This document shows positions 22,726 through 34,300 of a DNA stretch of 64,000 nucleotides, in pieces. Under the pieces are notes generated by a model, which ran no database searches, was not told the origin of the DNA, and was given only the letters and a program-made list of their open reading frames with translations. The stretch's first letter is position 1, and each line of letters starts with the position of its first letter. Origin of the DNA: Purshia tridentata (lineage: Eukaryota > Streptophyta > Magnoliopsida > Rosales > Rosaceae); assembly GCA_003254885.1 (NCBI GenBank), contig QANT01001024.1:1-64000 (forward strand). The letters are read 5' to 3'. The translations under genes and the position numbers were made by a program.

Positions 22726-25700
22726 TTACAGGGATGTTGCATTTGACGAGCATGGATTCAGTTTGACTGCGTCTTCCTTTGGACTGATGAAGATCCTTCG
22801 CACCATTGACTGGAATTCACTGCATATGTGACATGATTACCAAATTAGTAAAGACCAATAGCAGATCAGATGGTCCAGCACAACAGAATTGGCAAACTTT
22901 TATGCCACAGTATGAGATGTAGTTCTTAACTGCCACAGGTAATCTCCTATCAGCATCATGTCTCCTTCATCATCCATGTAGGTTACCTGGCACCCACTGC
23001 TTCCATCGATCAAGCTTCCTTTGAATTCAAACATCTGGTCAAGCTCAGAAATGAGTTCTCCATACCCATCAAAGCGTGTGAGGTCCACCGATCTTCCAAG
23101 AGGAGATCCATATTTGAGCACCTGAAAGAGTGTTCAAATTTTGACCAGATTAGCTTCAGCAGGTTAACTCAACCATCATAAGCGGGTGGCAAGAAGAAGT
23201 ACTATTTGTTTTACACTCCACTCATACTGCATCATTATCCTGAAAATGCAATTGAAGAAGAAAGAATGCCTAGTCATGTGCCTTCTAACGGACCTGAATG
23301 ACAAGTAACCATGCTTGACCATGTAACTTCAACAAAGCATAATCACCACCGGACACAGCTCTTTGGAAGTTTGTAGAAACTAGTTGGATACTTGTTTGTT
23401 ATCTAAATACACATATACCCCTAAGTTGCATGGAATACCAAACTATAATTCGATACTTTGATTGAATAATTTAGGATGCAAGTGCAATAAAAGTAATTCA
23501 ATTAACAGCAACTCTTCCTTCAAATTGCAAAGGCACCCAGAAGTTTTATATGGAATGCACCTTTATGCAACTCCTGTTACTGACAGAGCAACATTTCTTG
23601 CATTGTTTCCCAGAAAGAACACCAGAAATACTCTTAGATGTCTCTGAAAGCTGGAGAGTTTCAGAAACACTCGACTGAGATATTGGAGGAATAGAACAAG
23701 AACTTAAAAGTTCACTAGAAGTGGCAACTTGTGGTGAAGGGAGCTCCGGGTGACTATTAACTATATTGACTCCAAAAAGCATGAGTGGCGCTTGAGTCTC
23801 ACTCCTAGGTTTGATGGCCCTCAGTTCCTGAGAGCTAGAGGAGTTGATATTTGGAACTGACATGCTTCTGCTAAACGTAACACTGTCAGAGACTCCAAAA
23901 GTAAATATTGGTGGCCATTGATTCGTGAAACTGGGAGTCACCATATTTTCACTAGAAAATGCTATGTCACTGCCAGGACATTGATAACGTGGGTTACACA
24001 TTGGAACTTGGAGCTGGTTTTCCAATCCCAGTTGTGTATGATCCCACTCAGGATTTGATGCTGCAATTAATTGTGGTAGTAACGGTAGTTTTTGTGCACC
24101 CAGTTCAGTGTCACTACTTTCTTGACCTTGAAAGACCTTTTTTTGTCTTGGAGGCGTATACTCCATTGAAGTTGGCAATAAGCCTGATAAATGGAGAGAG
24201 ATTTGATTAGTTTTGAATATAATGATAAAACTGAAAAGAAGAATGAAGATTTTTCTGATATCTAGAGAATCTTTTCACAATGAGGTATACGAGAGTTGCT
24301 GACCATTCCTGGCCAAGCTAGAAAACCCAGGTGATAACAGATCAGGTACACGTTCTCTTTTATAAGGGTGGGGGAAAAAAGCGTTTTTCTTGTTAGTGGA
24401 TCCTGTAGGCTCAATGTCCCAAGGAGAAAGCCTTTCAGGATGCACAAATGTATCTGATGTGGCATCCAATTGCACCTACAAGGAGACATTAATTGATGAA
24501 ATAAATAGAAATATATGGAGAAAATAATTGTAAGTATCAAATTGAAGATTTGGACAAGATCTTGATGGTCATAAAGGAACTTGGGTACCTTCAGACATCT
24601 CCATTCTGAACTAGGCCACCTGATACAGTCATTGTCTTCTATATCTATTATAGTACCTGCAATCCTGGTTCATACAATAACCACATTCAGTCAAAAGACC
24701 ATGACACTTTAGGAAAATAAGTAGGTAGATTATCAAGCATGTCTATTGTATTTTTATCCATCCATTTTTTCACTCACAACTCATGGCTTGATTACCTCTT
24801 CTCTGTGCATTCTTCACCGTCACAACACATTCTGAATCTCATTCCAACAAAATAGTCATATTTGGCTGATTTCATGTATTGATCAAAAGGAATTATAAAT
24901 GCAGCCGGACTGGTCCTGCATATGCAAAAAAAAAGAAAAGGTTTTCATGCTTAAAACCTAATATTATGTGTATAGCCAGTGATACTGCTAGACATTCAAG
25001 CTACAACCTTAGTAGCTCACATGATCAAATAGCTTACCAAGGACGGTAGTACACTGTAAACATGGAACCAGTAGAAATGGCATGGAAAGCACTGGCAAGT
25101 ATGCCATGTTGCATGCTGTGGCCAGAAATGAGAGAACTTGATGCATTGTCTTGAGTTTTGATTGCACGGCGTACACCAACACGCAGTTCTCCATTCTCTC
25201 CTCTGAAAAACAAGGGTTACTATCCTTAAATAGCTAGAACTGAAGACAGATAACTGATGGAAAATTTTCTAATAATTAACCCTTTAAACACAATTCGACT
25301 TGCACACTTAAAAATGCTTGGAATAAAACTGAGAAGGCCTATCACATAGGTAGGGAGCTAGGGAGAGATGAAGAGAGCGAGAGAGAGAGAGGGAGGGTGA
25401 GTACCTAACAAAGATGCATGCATCTCCAGCAACAAGTTTCTTTGCAGTCACAAATGTACTCCAGCCACTAGTAAGCAAGTGCCTCTTTGGCTGACCTACA
25501 GTTATTGTGGGACATGCAGCTTATATTTACGGTTGGTTTTATATGAATCCAATATAGAAGGTTAAGGGAAAAACATGCTTGAGAAGTAAAGGTTTCCAAA
25601 AAATTTAAGAATAGAATCAGAAATAAAATTGTAAATGTAAAGTCAGATGCATTAGTAGGAATTTCTATGTTAGTCCATTGTAATATTACATGGAGTCAGC

Positions 25701-28320
25701 CAATCAAAGCAACTGATTTTTCCCCTTAACACAATAAGAGAAATTTTGGATTTCCTAAAACAACGTCTGTCTTATTTATTGTAATAATCATGCTGATGCA
25801 TCCATATGTATATTATTGCAATGTTGAACACAACGAAGAAATTCAAGTTTTAATAAACATATTACACATTCCATTTCTGATTCTCTCAAGTACTAATGAT
25901 GATGCTTAAAGGAATTTCACTGCTGGATGTTTAAGAGTTTTTGAATTTAAACATACCACGAAATATATGGCGAAAGTGCCATTCATATCCATGCAAGTCC
26001 TTTGCAGACAGTTCTTGTACTGGTGGTTGCTGAGACATTTCCTGCAAAAACATCTATAACAAGTGAATGTACTGGCTTCTTATCCACACCTATTGATATA
26101 GACTTTATGAAGTAGAGGTAATTGCGAAAGGTGAACAATCTTTTACAAGATTGCGTATGACACTTACATAATCCAAAGTACCACCATATGATCATAATTC
26201 TTTTAAAATTTCTTGAGTGAGTAACAAGCGTTTAGATTAGCCGAGTTCTACGATTTTTAATATATGTCCCAAGAAACAGTAACAAGCGTTACCAAAATCA
26301 AATATATGAAGGCACTTATCCCCAATCTGCCTCACGTAAACTTAGAAAATCCAAATCAAATTGAATTGGTTACTTTCTTTCTATCTTCTGGCTAAGAATT
26401 GCCATTGGTTACACAATTTCCTTATCAAATGCATGTCATACATTTTCTAAAGGGTGTTATTTAGATGGAAACCAATGACAAGGATACCAACCAGAGGTGG
26501 AAGGCACCCATCAGCATGTCGCTTCGGAACAGAGAATCCACCATGTGTGCTTGTGTCAGATGGAGTGAGTGTCTTGCTAAAGGAGCATGTCTTGGTTCTT
26601 TGAGGCAGAGATGGAGTATTTTTATGCTTTAGATCTTTCTGCAAGGTGGCAAAGCAGTACACATATGTTGATAACATATTCTAATAGAAGGGAAAACATA
26701 AGGGAAATTTTTAAATGGCTTCAGAAAATAAATAATATCAGTTTCCTGTAATTTCCAGTAAGGCCCAAGTAAACAGTAGCTAACCTCAGCCACAGGAAGC
26801 AGGGTGATTTGGGCAAACACCTCATCTGTGTGAACTTCAGCCTGCAAATGAGTCATCCAGAACACCATATAAAATGATTCTCCAATAAAAAAATTTCCCA
26901 CAAATTTTGAGCCATTCAATTTTCTAATCCAAACACAATTTTAAAAATATACATGACACATTTAGGTAAAGCACATACAGAGAGAAACAATATACCTTTA
27001 GCTGAACATGAACAACATTGCAGAGGATCTTGGAAGGCAAATTGTAAATTGGCATTTCCATTTTACCGTCTTGGTTTGCATATGCCTCGACCTACTCCAG
27101 ATCAACAAGCAAACATGTTACCTATTTGGACCTCATATATCCTGATAGAAAGGTCATTTACAATTGTTGTTAACAGTGTCAATAAGATGCATACATTTTG
27201 AAATAAAACGCGTTTAGGGGCTTAGTTTCGATAAACCATTTGATTATATGTGAAAATTAGTTAACCAAATTTTAAAAACAAACAGATTGGGTCTATCTCA
27301 TATTCTATATCATATAAATTTAGGGGCCCTAATTATGAATTTTTATATTTGGGAAATTTTACTACACAGAAACAGAGTAAGGGACATTGGAGCTGCCAGA
27401 AAGAGTAATAAAGGTCAGGGAAGAAGAGAACCTGTTCCATGTGACCTTGAGGGAAGTAGAAAACCTTCTCTCCCTGGCGTGGAACATAAACATGAGACCC
27501 CGCACAGGAATGCCATAGTTCAATGAACAAATCATCTTTCACACCTAACATCAGATCATCTTGTGGTTAGCAGCAGAGTCATAAAAATAAAAAAAAAACC
27601 AAACTTAATGGGGAGAAAATCAAACAATGAGAACCCGTTTAACTCATTTCACAGATGAGACTCATTATAAACCAGGATTAAGGGGTTATAAAAAGAGTTG
27701 AAGATCCTACCCTCATCATTTGAATGAGTCTGAGATGAGAAAACCAAAAGAAAAACGAGTCTGTGACTCTTACTGGGAATCTTTTATCAAATTAGCCACT
27801 ATCACATCCCACTAACTGACCAGTGAAAATCACATGGTGAAGCCTAAATATTCATCATATAGAAGGGGCCAGAGGTACTTCTGAAAGATCAAAATACCCA
27901 TTCCGGTTCTGATTAAAAAATCCACAAAAATAATAGTTTTCCAAAAACCACATTCTTAACTGAAAAACTATTAAAAAAATTAATAATGACCAACGTGCAT
28001 CACATTTTATAATGGAAAAAAAAGTAAGAAAATAAAATAAAATCTACAGCCAGAACTGAGACAGAGCTTAATAAGAACAAAATTGAAGCGACTGATATCA
28101 ACTCAGAGCATAGTTTACGACTTCAACAGTCCAGACACAGAAAAAACACTAATACATTAAGGAAAAAAAAAGAAAAAAAAAAGAGTAAAAACAAGAGGCC
28201 ACTGGTTTCTGACCCACCTTGGCTATTGTTAGCAAGCAAGGCACCGTCCGTACATCCTCTGCTTTCTTTGCCAGCATTGCCGGAGCTCAGCCCCAACCCT
28301 TGTACACCAGGACTATCCAT
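22726..28320 (-). CDS. ARF: Auxin response factor, ARF2-like (repressor clade)
   Basis: Fourteen exons in phase: 28320-28218, 27544-27432, 27091-26996, 26841-26785, 26638-26492, 26041-25957, 25495-25405, 25202-25038, 24915-24796, 24664-24589, 24475-24304, 24183-23561, 23121-22931 and 22819-22726; 710 residues. The B3 DNA-binding domain is at about 143-245 ([32 protein letters not shown]), the ARF domain at about 260-350 ([19 protein letters not shown]), and a Ser/Pro-rich, not Gln-rich, middle fits a repressor. The PB1 domain at about 610-695 has the Lys face (CIKVLKYG) and the acidic motif [11 protein letters not shown]. ARFs bind TGTC auxin elements and pair with Aux/IAA. The middle holds a tasiR-ARF site, as in ARF2/3/4; the DBD sequence points to ARF2. 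It is shorter than typical ARF2 (about 850). Confidence 0.92.
24119..24139 (-). promoter_or_regulatory. Probable TAS3 tasiR-ARF target site in the ARF mRNA
   Basis: The mRNA-sense 21-mer starts AAGGTCTTTCAAGG and ends GTCAAGAA, coding for K-V-F-Q-G-Q-E. The known site in ARF2/3/4 codes V-L-Q-G-Q-E and differs by one base (TTG in place of TTT). Its place, just after the ARF domain, is the same as in ARF2. Only one site was found in the gene. Confidence 0.75.
25370..25397. repeat. GA-rich microsatellite in an ARF intron
   Basis: A run of GAGAGA units interrupted by a few other bases, in the intron between exons 7 and 8. Confidence 0.8.
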
Positions 28321-28562
28321 AACTGTTTCTACAAAAGAAAATACAGAAATGCAGAAAAAACAGAGATGATGAAGAAGAAGGAGAAGAAAAAGCTGGAAAT
28401 AAGAAGAAGAAGCAGAAAGTAGAGAGGGGAATGAGGACAAATAGGCCTTAAGAATCAGGTGTACCGTGTCCAACAAATAGCGTTCAATGTCTTTTCTCTT
28501 TGGGGCACCACCACCACGCCAAAGCTCACTCACACTAGCTGTATAGCTAGCTAGCTACCGTT

Positions 28563-28591
28563 TCTCTCCCTCTCTCTCTCTCTCTCTCTCC
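28563..28591. repeat. (CT)n microsatellite in the ARF upstream region
   Basis: About eleven CT units lie about 250 bp upstream of the ARF start codon (read as GA on the gene's strand). A shorter CT tract is at 28802-28818. GA/CT tracts in plant 5' regions often recruit GAGA-binding factors; a role here is inferred. Confidence 0.75.
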
Positions 28592-29479
28592 AAACAGGCC
28601 TCTCTGCGTGTGTGCACGGCGTGAGCGATGTTGCTGTTGTTGTAACGTTCTGTGTGTAATTTGATGTTGTTGTCGTCGTGCAGCAGAGTGCGAGAGAAAG
28701 TGAGGGAGAGAGAGGGAGAGAGGCAGGCACTGTGTGATGTATGCAATGTGTGTGAGTGAATGTGTTTCGTCCACCTGCACCTGCTAGCAGGCCTTTTTGC
28801 TCCTCTCTCTCTCTCTCTACAGTCCTATACTCCCTACGAGTCCATTGGCTCGCTGTCTGTGCTCTGCTGGCTGGCGATGTTTGCTATTTTGCGCCGATAT
28901 ATCCGATGCGCTCTTTTTGCCTCCACGCTCATGCATAGCCGATTTAATAGGGACCCATCTTTTCCTGATCACTTGCGTGTCCAAAATCGAAGGCTTGGGA
29001 CCCACCTGTATTGTAGAAATATTTATGCACCTGCGGCCTATTAAATCATGGACTTATCTGTCGTTTTGGTATGTCCTTAATTAAATTAATTGGTATGTAT
29101 CTGCATGAAGAGCAAGCGTCGCTGAGTGGGTTGCACAGAACCATCGGGATTCAACATTAGGCTTTAATTAGACAGGTTTGGCTTCAATGTGTCGTACGTT
29201 CGTTTGTTAGCTGCTAACAAATCACTGGCTGAAACAACAAAGTTGGGAATCACGAATTCTTAATTTATTAAATATATTTAAATGGGTGGTATTTGGTTGT
29301 TCATTCAATTTTTAGTACCATACTCCACGAGGCTCCATATAAGTTGTATTGATCATCATATATATTATTAAAATGAGCTTCTAAAACATGTGTACGTGAA
29401 CATTTCAAATGTATATCAACTAAAATGGATAGTCATTCGGTTTGCTCCACAAAATTTACAAAATTGGATAGTCATATTC

Positions 29480-29854
29480 AATATAACTAAACCTGGTTAA
29501 ATATTGTGATTTTACGGGTTCGGGTTAAACATGAACACGACACAACCCAAACCCGTTTTACTAATTAAGAAAATAAAACTTCTTTTAATAAAAAAAACTT
29601 TAATTTAATACATTATACATTATACATGCTAAATATCTAAAACATGTGTAAGTTAAATGATCAATATCATAAGAAAAAAATAAAATAGATTTATTTCTTA
29701 ACAAGTTACTAACATGTTTCATAGGTTAACACAAAAACTTAACACGTGGCTAACAAGTTCACATGATTTCAACACAACACGATGAATTTCAACTCGAACA
29801 CTAAAATTTTTGTGTTGCATCGTGTCATGTTAACATATCAAGTCTAAATATAAC
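29480..29854. mobile_element. MITE, hAT-like, with exact 8-bp target duplication
   Basis: The 8-mer AATATAAC stands at both edges (29480-29487 and 29847-29854). Between them, 359 bp start TAAACCTGG and, read from the other end, TAGACTTGA, a short imperfect inverted repeat. Further inside, GTTAAACATGAACACGACA on the left matches GTTAACATGACACGA from the right end. There is no coding capacity. The 8-bp duplication fits the hAT superfamily; the end sequence is not decisive. Confidence 0.6.
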
Positions 29855-30984
29855 TTATATTATTATGAAAAAATATTAGTGAGGTTAACAAATTTGCATG
29901 GGCTGTCGTTGTCTAAGATTGTTGGCCAAATCAGGTTAGGTCCTTAACCCATAGTAGGTTCAATGCAAGGAAGGAGGAAGAGAGAGAAGTTGTATGTGGA
30001 AAAAAAAATTCCCACGGAGGATGTTGGTTTTAAATTTTTTAATTATATGAGCAAAATTGGAAAGATCATATCATGTTTGACATGTCCACAAAATATTTTG
30101 TGCAAAGATAATACTAATAGTATGTAACATGAGTGATAATGTAGTTTTTCAACTTGACTATAAGGTAACTAATCAACAATTCACGAATCACAAATTATTT
30201 TAAATTTTAGCTTTACGTATTTAGTTAAAATTTTAAGAACCACAATACATAACGTATTAAATTGTAATTTATAATAGTGTGAAATAAAACGTTTACAAAA
30301 CATAAGCACAAGATTAATAATGTGAAAAAATTATCAAGTCTTGTAGTTATATTTGTATGTATATGTAGTTCTGTGAATTTGATTGATTACAATAAGAATA
30401 TGTCTTTAGAACTTTGATTAGTAAGTTAACTACATGGATATATATAATGAAGTGGAGCCCACTTATTTTGGTATAAATTGATCCACGTACTACTGTATAG
30501 AAACTAAATGGACTACAATATCCTTATAGATTCACATTATGACTCGATTAATTTAATAATCTCAGATACGTTGCCATATTAATCCAAGCTATAGGTCCAA
30601 AAAAGATAAAGGGGATGATATAAAGTACATGATATTGGCAAGTTCGCCATTGATGATCAATGCTTGAAATGATATAAAGTACATTAATTTATTACTATTA
30701 TTATCATTGCTCAAGGTTTTATATTACTTTTTAAAAATCAGAAAAATAAGAGAGATATTAATCTTAAGGACGGTAACGGAGGAGGAGTAGCAGTAGAAGA
30801 TGATAAACAGTATTGGTGAGGCGGTGAGGCCGCCCGTGAGGACTGAGGAGTGAAAAAGACAGAAACAGACAGGAGCAATTAAAACGTTGATAATGACATG
30901 TCCAGACTTCCTCTAAAGCATGCAGGGGTATTAATGGAAAAGGCGGCTTCAGCGTTGCAGACGAAAGAAAGCAGTTCATAATGC

Positions 30985-31250
30985 GACACGTGTCAAGTCT
31001 CTTTACGTATGATAGAGAAAGGCCAAGGCCTTTCGTTAGGAGGTGATGGGTTTTTGTTTCATTAATTGAGCTTTGTGTCACGCAATTTGTAAGCCCAAGT
31101 AGACCGACTCGCACTTCTTTCCGGCCCAACAAAACAGAATGGGCCGGCTAAATCCGATTTGAAGTAAACCCGTAGGCGCCAAAAATTCAGAGATCCACTC
31201 CAAAAGTCCGATATTTTACGGATAAGGAAACGCAGCGTGGTCGTATAAAA
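30985..31250 (+). promoter_or_regulatory. DEG2 promoter elements: G-box, site II motifs, TATA box
   Basis: A palindromic G-box GACACGTGTC is at 30985-30994. Site II-type motifs are at 31092-31097, 31123-31128 and 31140-31145, and TATAAAA is at 31244-31250, 55 bp before the start codon. The order and spacing suit a light- or stress-responsive nuclear gene for a plastid protein; activity is inferred. Confidence 0.55.
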
Positions 31251-31304
31251 GAGAAACCTTCGTTCACTGAACCTTCTTTCTTTAGCAGCGAGCTTCAATT
31301 TCAA

Positions 31305-34300
31305 ATGGCCGTTGCAGTCGGCAACTGCTGCTTCTCTGTGCTCACCTCCACCGTTAAACTCCATGCTTCTGCATCCGTCCAACCCTGCTTCGCTTCGTCG
31401 CTGTGGTCTAGTAGCTGCCACACTTTTAAACCTGTTTGCCAGAGTAGGAGGAGAGCTTCGAATTCAAGAAAAGGCTCATCATCATCATCCTCAGCTAAAT
31501 CCCAGCCGGAGGTAAAACTCTAAACCATACTTTCTCCAGCTTTCTCGTGCTTATGTGTAAATTGTTAGGTATTAATTCATTTATGATAATATCGGTTTGG
31601 GAAATGCAGAAAGAAGCTGTTCCCAAGAGGCTTATTGAAAATGGTGATGGATGGAGTGGTACTGGTAAAGTGAAGAAGGGACAATCCCAACCAACGGCTT
31701 ATAAATCGTTTGGAACGCAAAGAAGAGAAAAAAAAGAGCTTGTAGTTGATCAAATAGAGCAGCAGGTAAGATTATTGCTAAACTGGATTAATTTTAAGGA
31801 TTAGTTTGCATTATGGAATTGACAAACAAGTTTAAGCAATGGTCACTGTTTTGCTTTATGTTTGAGTTTTTTCTTTTTAAATTCATTGTACTTGATTCAG
31901 GTTGAAGCAAGAAATCTTCAAGATGCTGATATTCTTAATGCCGTCGTTAAGGTAAATGTTGTTAGTTGTTACCCTTCTTCCAGGTTTAGTTGTTAGTTTT
32001 CAATGCATTTGCTCTTCTATGTGGTATTAAAGCCAGAGATTGCATATTTCCTGAATATCAAAATCTGCAGAATCTGCGGCACACTTGGTTGGTAGTTAAC
32101 GATTTCTTTAATATAATGTTTAGGTTTACTGCACCCATACTGCGCCTGACTATTCCCTTCCTTGGCAAAAACAAAGACAATATACAAGTACAGGCAGGCA
32201 AGTTCCGAATTCTTCTCCTGTTACCCATTTCACTAGTGTGCATGTGTTTCCGAAGAAATTATAATTTGAATCTTTCAATGCAGTGCTTTTATGATTGGTG
32301 ATGGGAAACTCTTGACAAATGCCCACTGTGTTGAACATTATACTCAGGTACTTTTTTGTCCGTAATTGTCAGTAGTAAACAAAACAGCTACAAAAATGTC
32401 GTTGATTTAACACTTAGAAATGTGAAATAGTTCTATCTGGGTAGTGAATAAGTTTACCCTTCTGAGTGCACTAGTTGTAACCTGTACGTATATCAACTTT
32501 TGGCCTTAGTCGACATGCACACTTCTTCTACTTGTTGCATCTTATGTGCTTTTCATTTTAAATTAGGGTCTCTTTATCACAATCATATCATCTATCTATA
32601 ATATGTGTATAAAACATGACCTGCATGGAAAGTGCTGTATCAAGAAAAGTGAAGGATACAATCACTTTTTTGTTTTCTATAAAAAGATGTTTGAGGAAAG
32701 AGGGCTGAAATGCAATTATTTATTATTATTGTTATTATTGCCATTTTTTTCTTAATTAATGCAGGTTAAAGTGAAGAGAAGAGGGGATGATACAAAATAT
32801 GTGGCTAAGGTATTTCACCCCTGGAAAATTAACATTATGTTTCTCAATATCTTGGAGATAAATAAGATGTTGCAGCTTATTATCAGTAGTGGGGATTATG
32901 ATATAGCTTTACTATTAGTGATTTAATTCGCAGGTTTTGGCCAGAGGTGTTGATTGTGATATAGCTTTACTATCAGTAGAAAGTGAGGAATTTTGGAAAG
33001 GAGCAGAACCACTCAATCTTGGAAACTTGCCACATCTTCAGGTTTAAATTCATCCTTTCCCTTGGAGATATAATGTTATTCTGTATTATTCAATGCTTAT
33101 GGGCAATTCGGTTGTATGCCTTTTCCAGTAGCCCTTGCATCATCTTGAAGGTAAAAATATGAACAGAGGAACTTTCTGAAGCATGGTTTAGATGTTTTAG
33201 TTAGTTGTGATTCTTGTCAGGTATAACAAAAGAGAATGACCCAAGTAACCGTGTATTTATTGAGATAATATAATTTAGAATACTAATTATGGAGCATTGG
33301 GGTGACTGCAAACCTTGTGTTTAAGAAACTGTGTGTGTTCACTTTATCAAAATTGGCATCAAATATATTAGTATCACGATATAAACTGACCATCCACCTG
33401 ACCTAAATCTGAGATTTAAGTATTACAGTATCTAACTGAATTCATCTGTTTTGTTACCGCTTATAGCCTTATACTGGGCTAATGTGGTTTTATTATTTAT
33501 AAACTGCAGAAGTTGAGGTTTTATATAACTTGCACGAAGGTTTATATTTTAACTTTTAAATTTTCTACGCTTCTGCTATTACATACTTGGATGAACCTCT
33601 AAAGTGCTCTTTGTGTGGTTTTTGTAATGTGCAGGAGGCAGTGACTGTTGTGGGATATCCCCTTGGAGGCGATACCATTTCAGTAACAAAGGGAGTTGTA
33701 TCTCGTATAGAGGTGTGTTTTATAACCTACACAAGTGGGCTTGTGATTTATGACTTGCTGCTAGTGATATGGCTCTGATAATCAGTGATGTCCTTCAATA
33801 TGTATTTCTGCTAAGGTGCTCTGTCACACATATATATGGCATCAAGTTTTTTACAATTTATGTCCTCAGGTTACGTCATATGCTCATGGGTCATCTGATC
33901 TATTAGGAATTCAGATTGATGCAGCAATAAATCCTGGTTAGTGTAAAACTCAAATTTACAATTTTCACACTCTCATCTTCAGGAAGCCACTTAGCTGCCT
34001 CAAGATTACAATTCTTCTTATTATGGAATTATTCCTATGTTTTTCATAGTCATTGCTTATACTTTGCTAGATTGTAGGTAATAGTGGTGGTCCTGCATTC
34101 AATGATCAAGGGGAGTGCATTGGTGTGGCATTTCAGGTAAATTTGTTGGCTGGCTGCCAAAGTTTTTTTTGTCCATGTTTACTTGTTCTTAAATTTCTTG
34201 GCTATATAGGCAGTTCTATGGCATGAAAATTTTTGTTTTATTTTTTCTAAGAGACACTTCCTTTAGGTCTACAGATCTGAAGAGGCCGAGAATATTGGAT

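Larger units (their letters stand above)
28321..31304. other. Divergent intergenic region between ARF and DEG2
   Basis: About 3 kb separating the two start codons. It holds the ARF 5' region with CT tracts, AT-rich spacer, a MITE-like insertion at 29480-29854 and the DEG2 promoter at its right end. Open frames at 28756-29084 and 30764-31132 have no domain or splice support. Confidence 0.55.

Noticed and set aside
28756-29084. Overlapping plus-strand frames of about 95 codons upstream of ARF
   Set aside because: Several frames are open at once across a CT-rich leader; none has domain or splice support.
30764-31132. Minus-strand frame of 122 codons before DEG2
   Set aside because: Overlaps the DEG2 promoter motifs, has no recognisable domain and a composition like non-coding DNA.
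31990-32301. Plus-strand frame of 103 codons inside DEG2
   Set aside because: It covers DEG2 exon 4 in the wrong frame plus introns.
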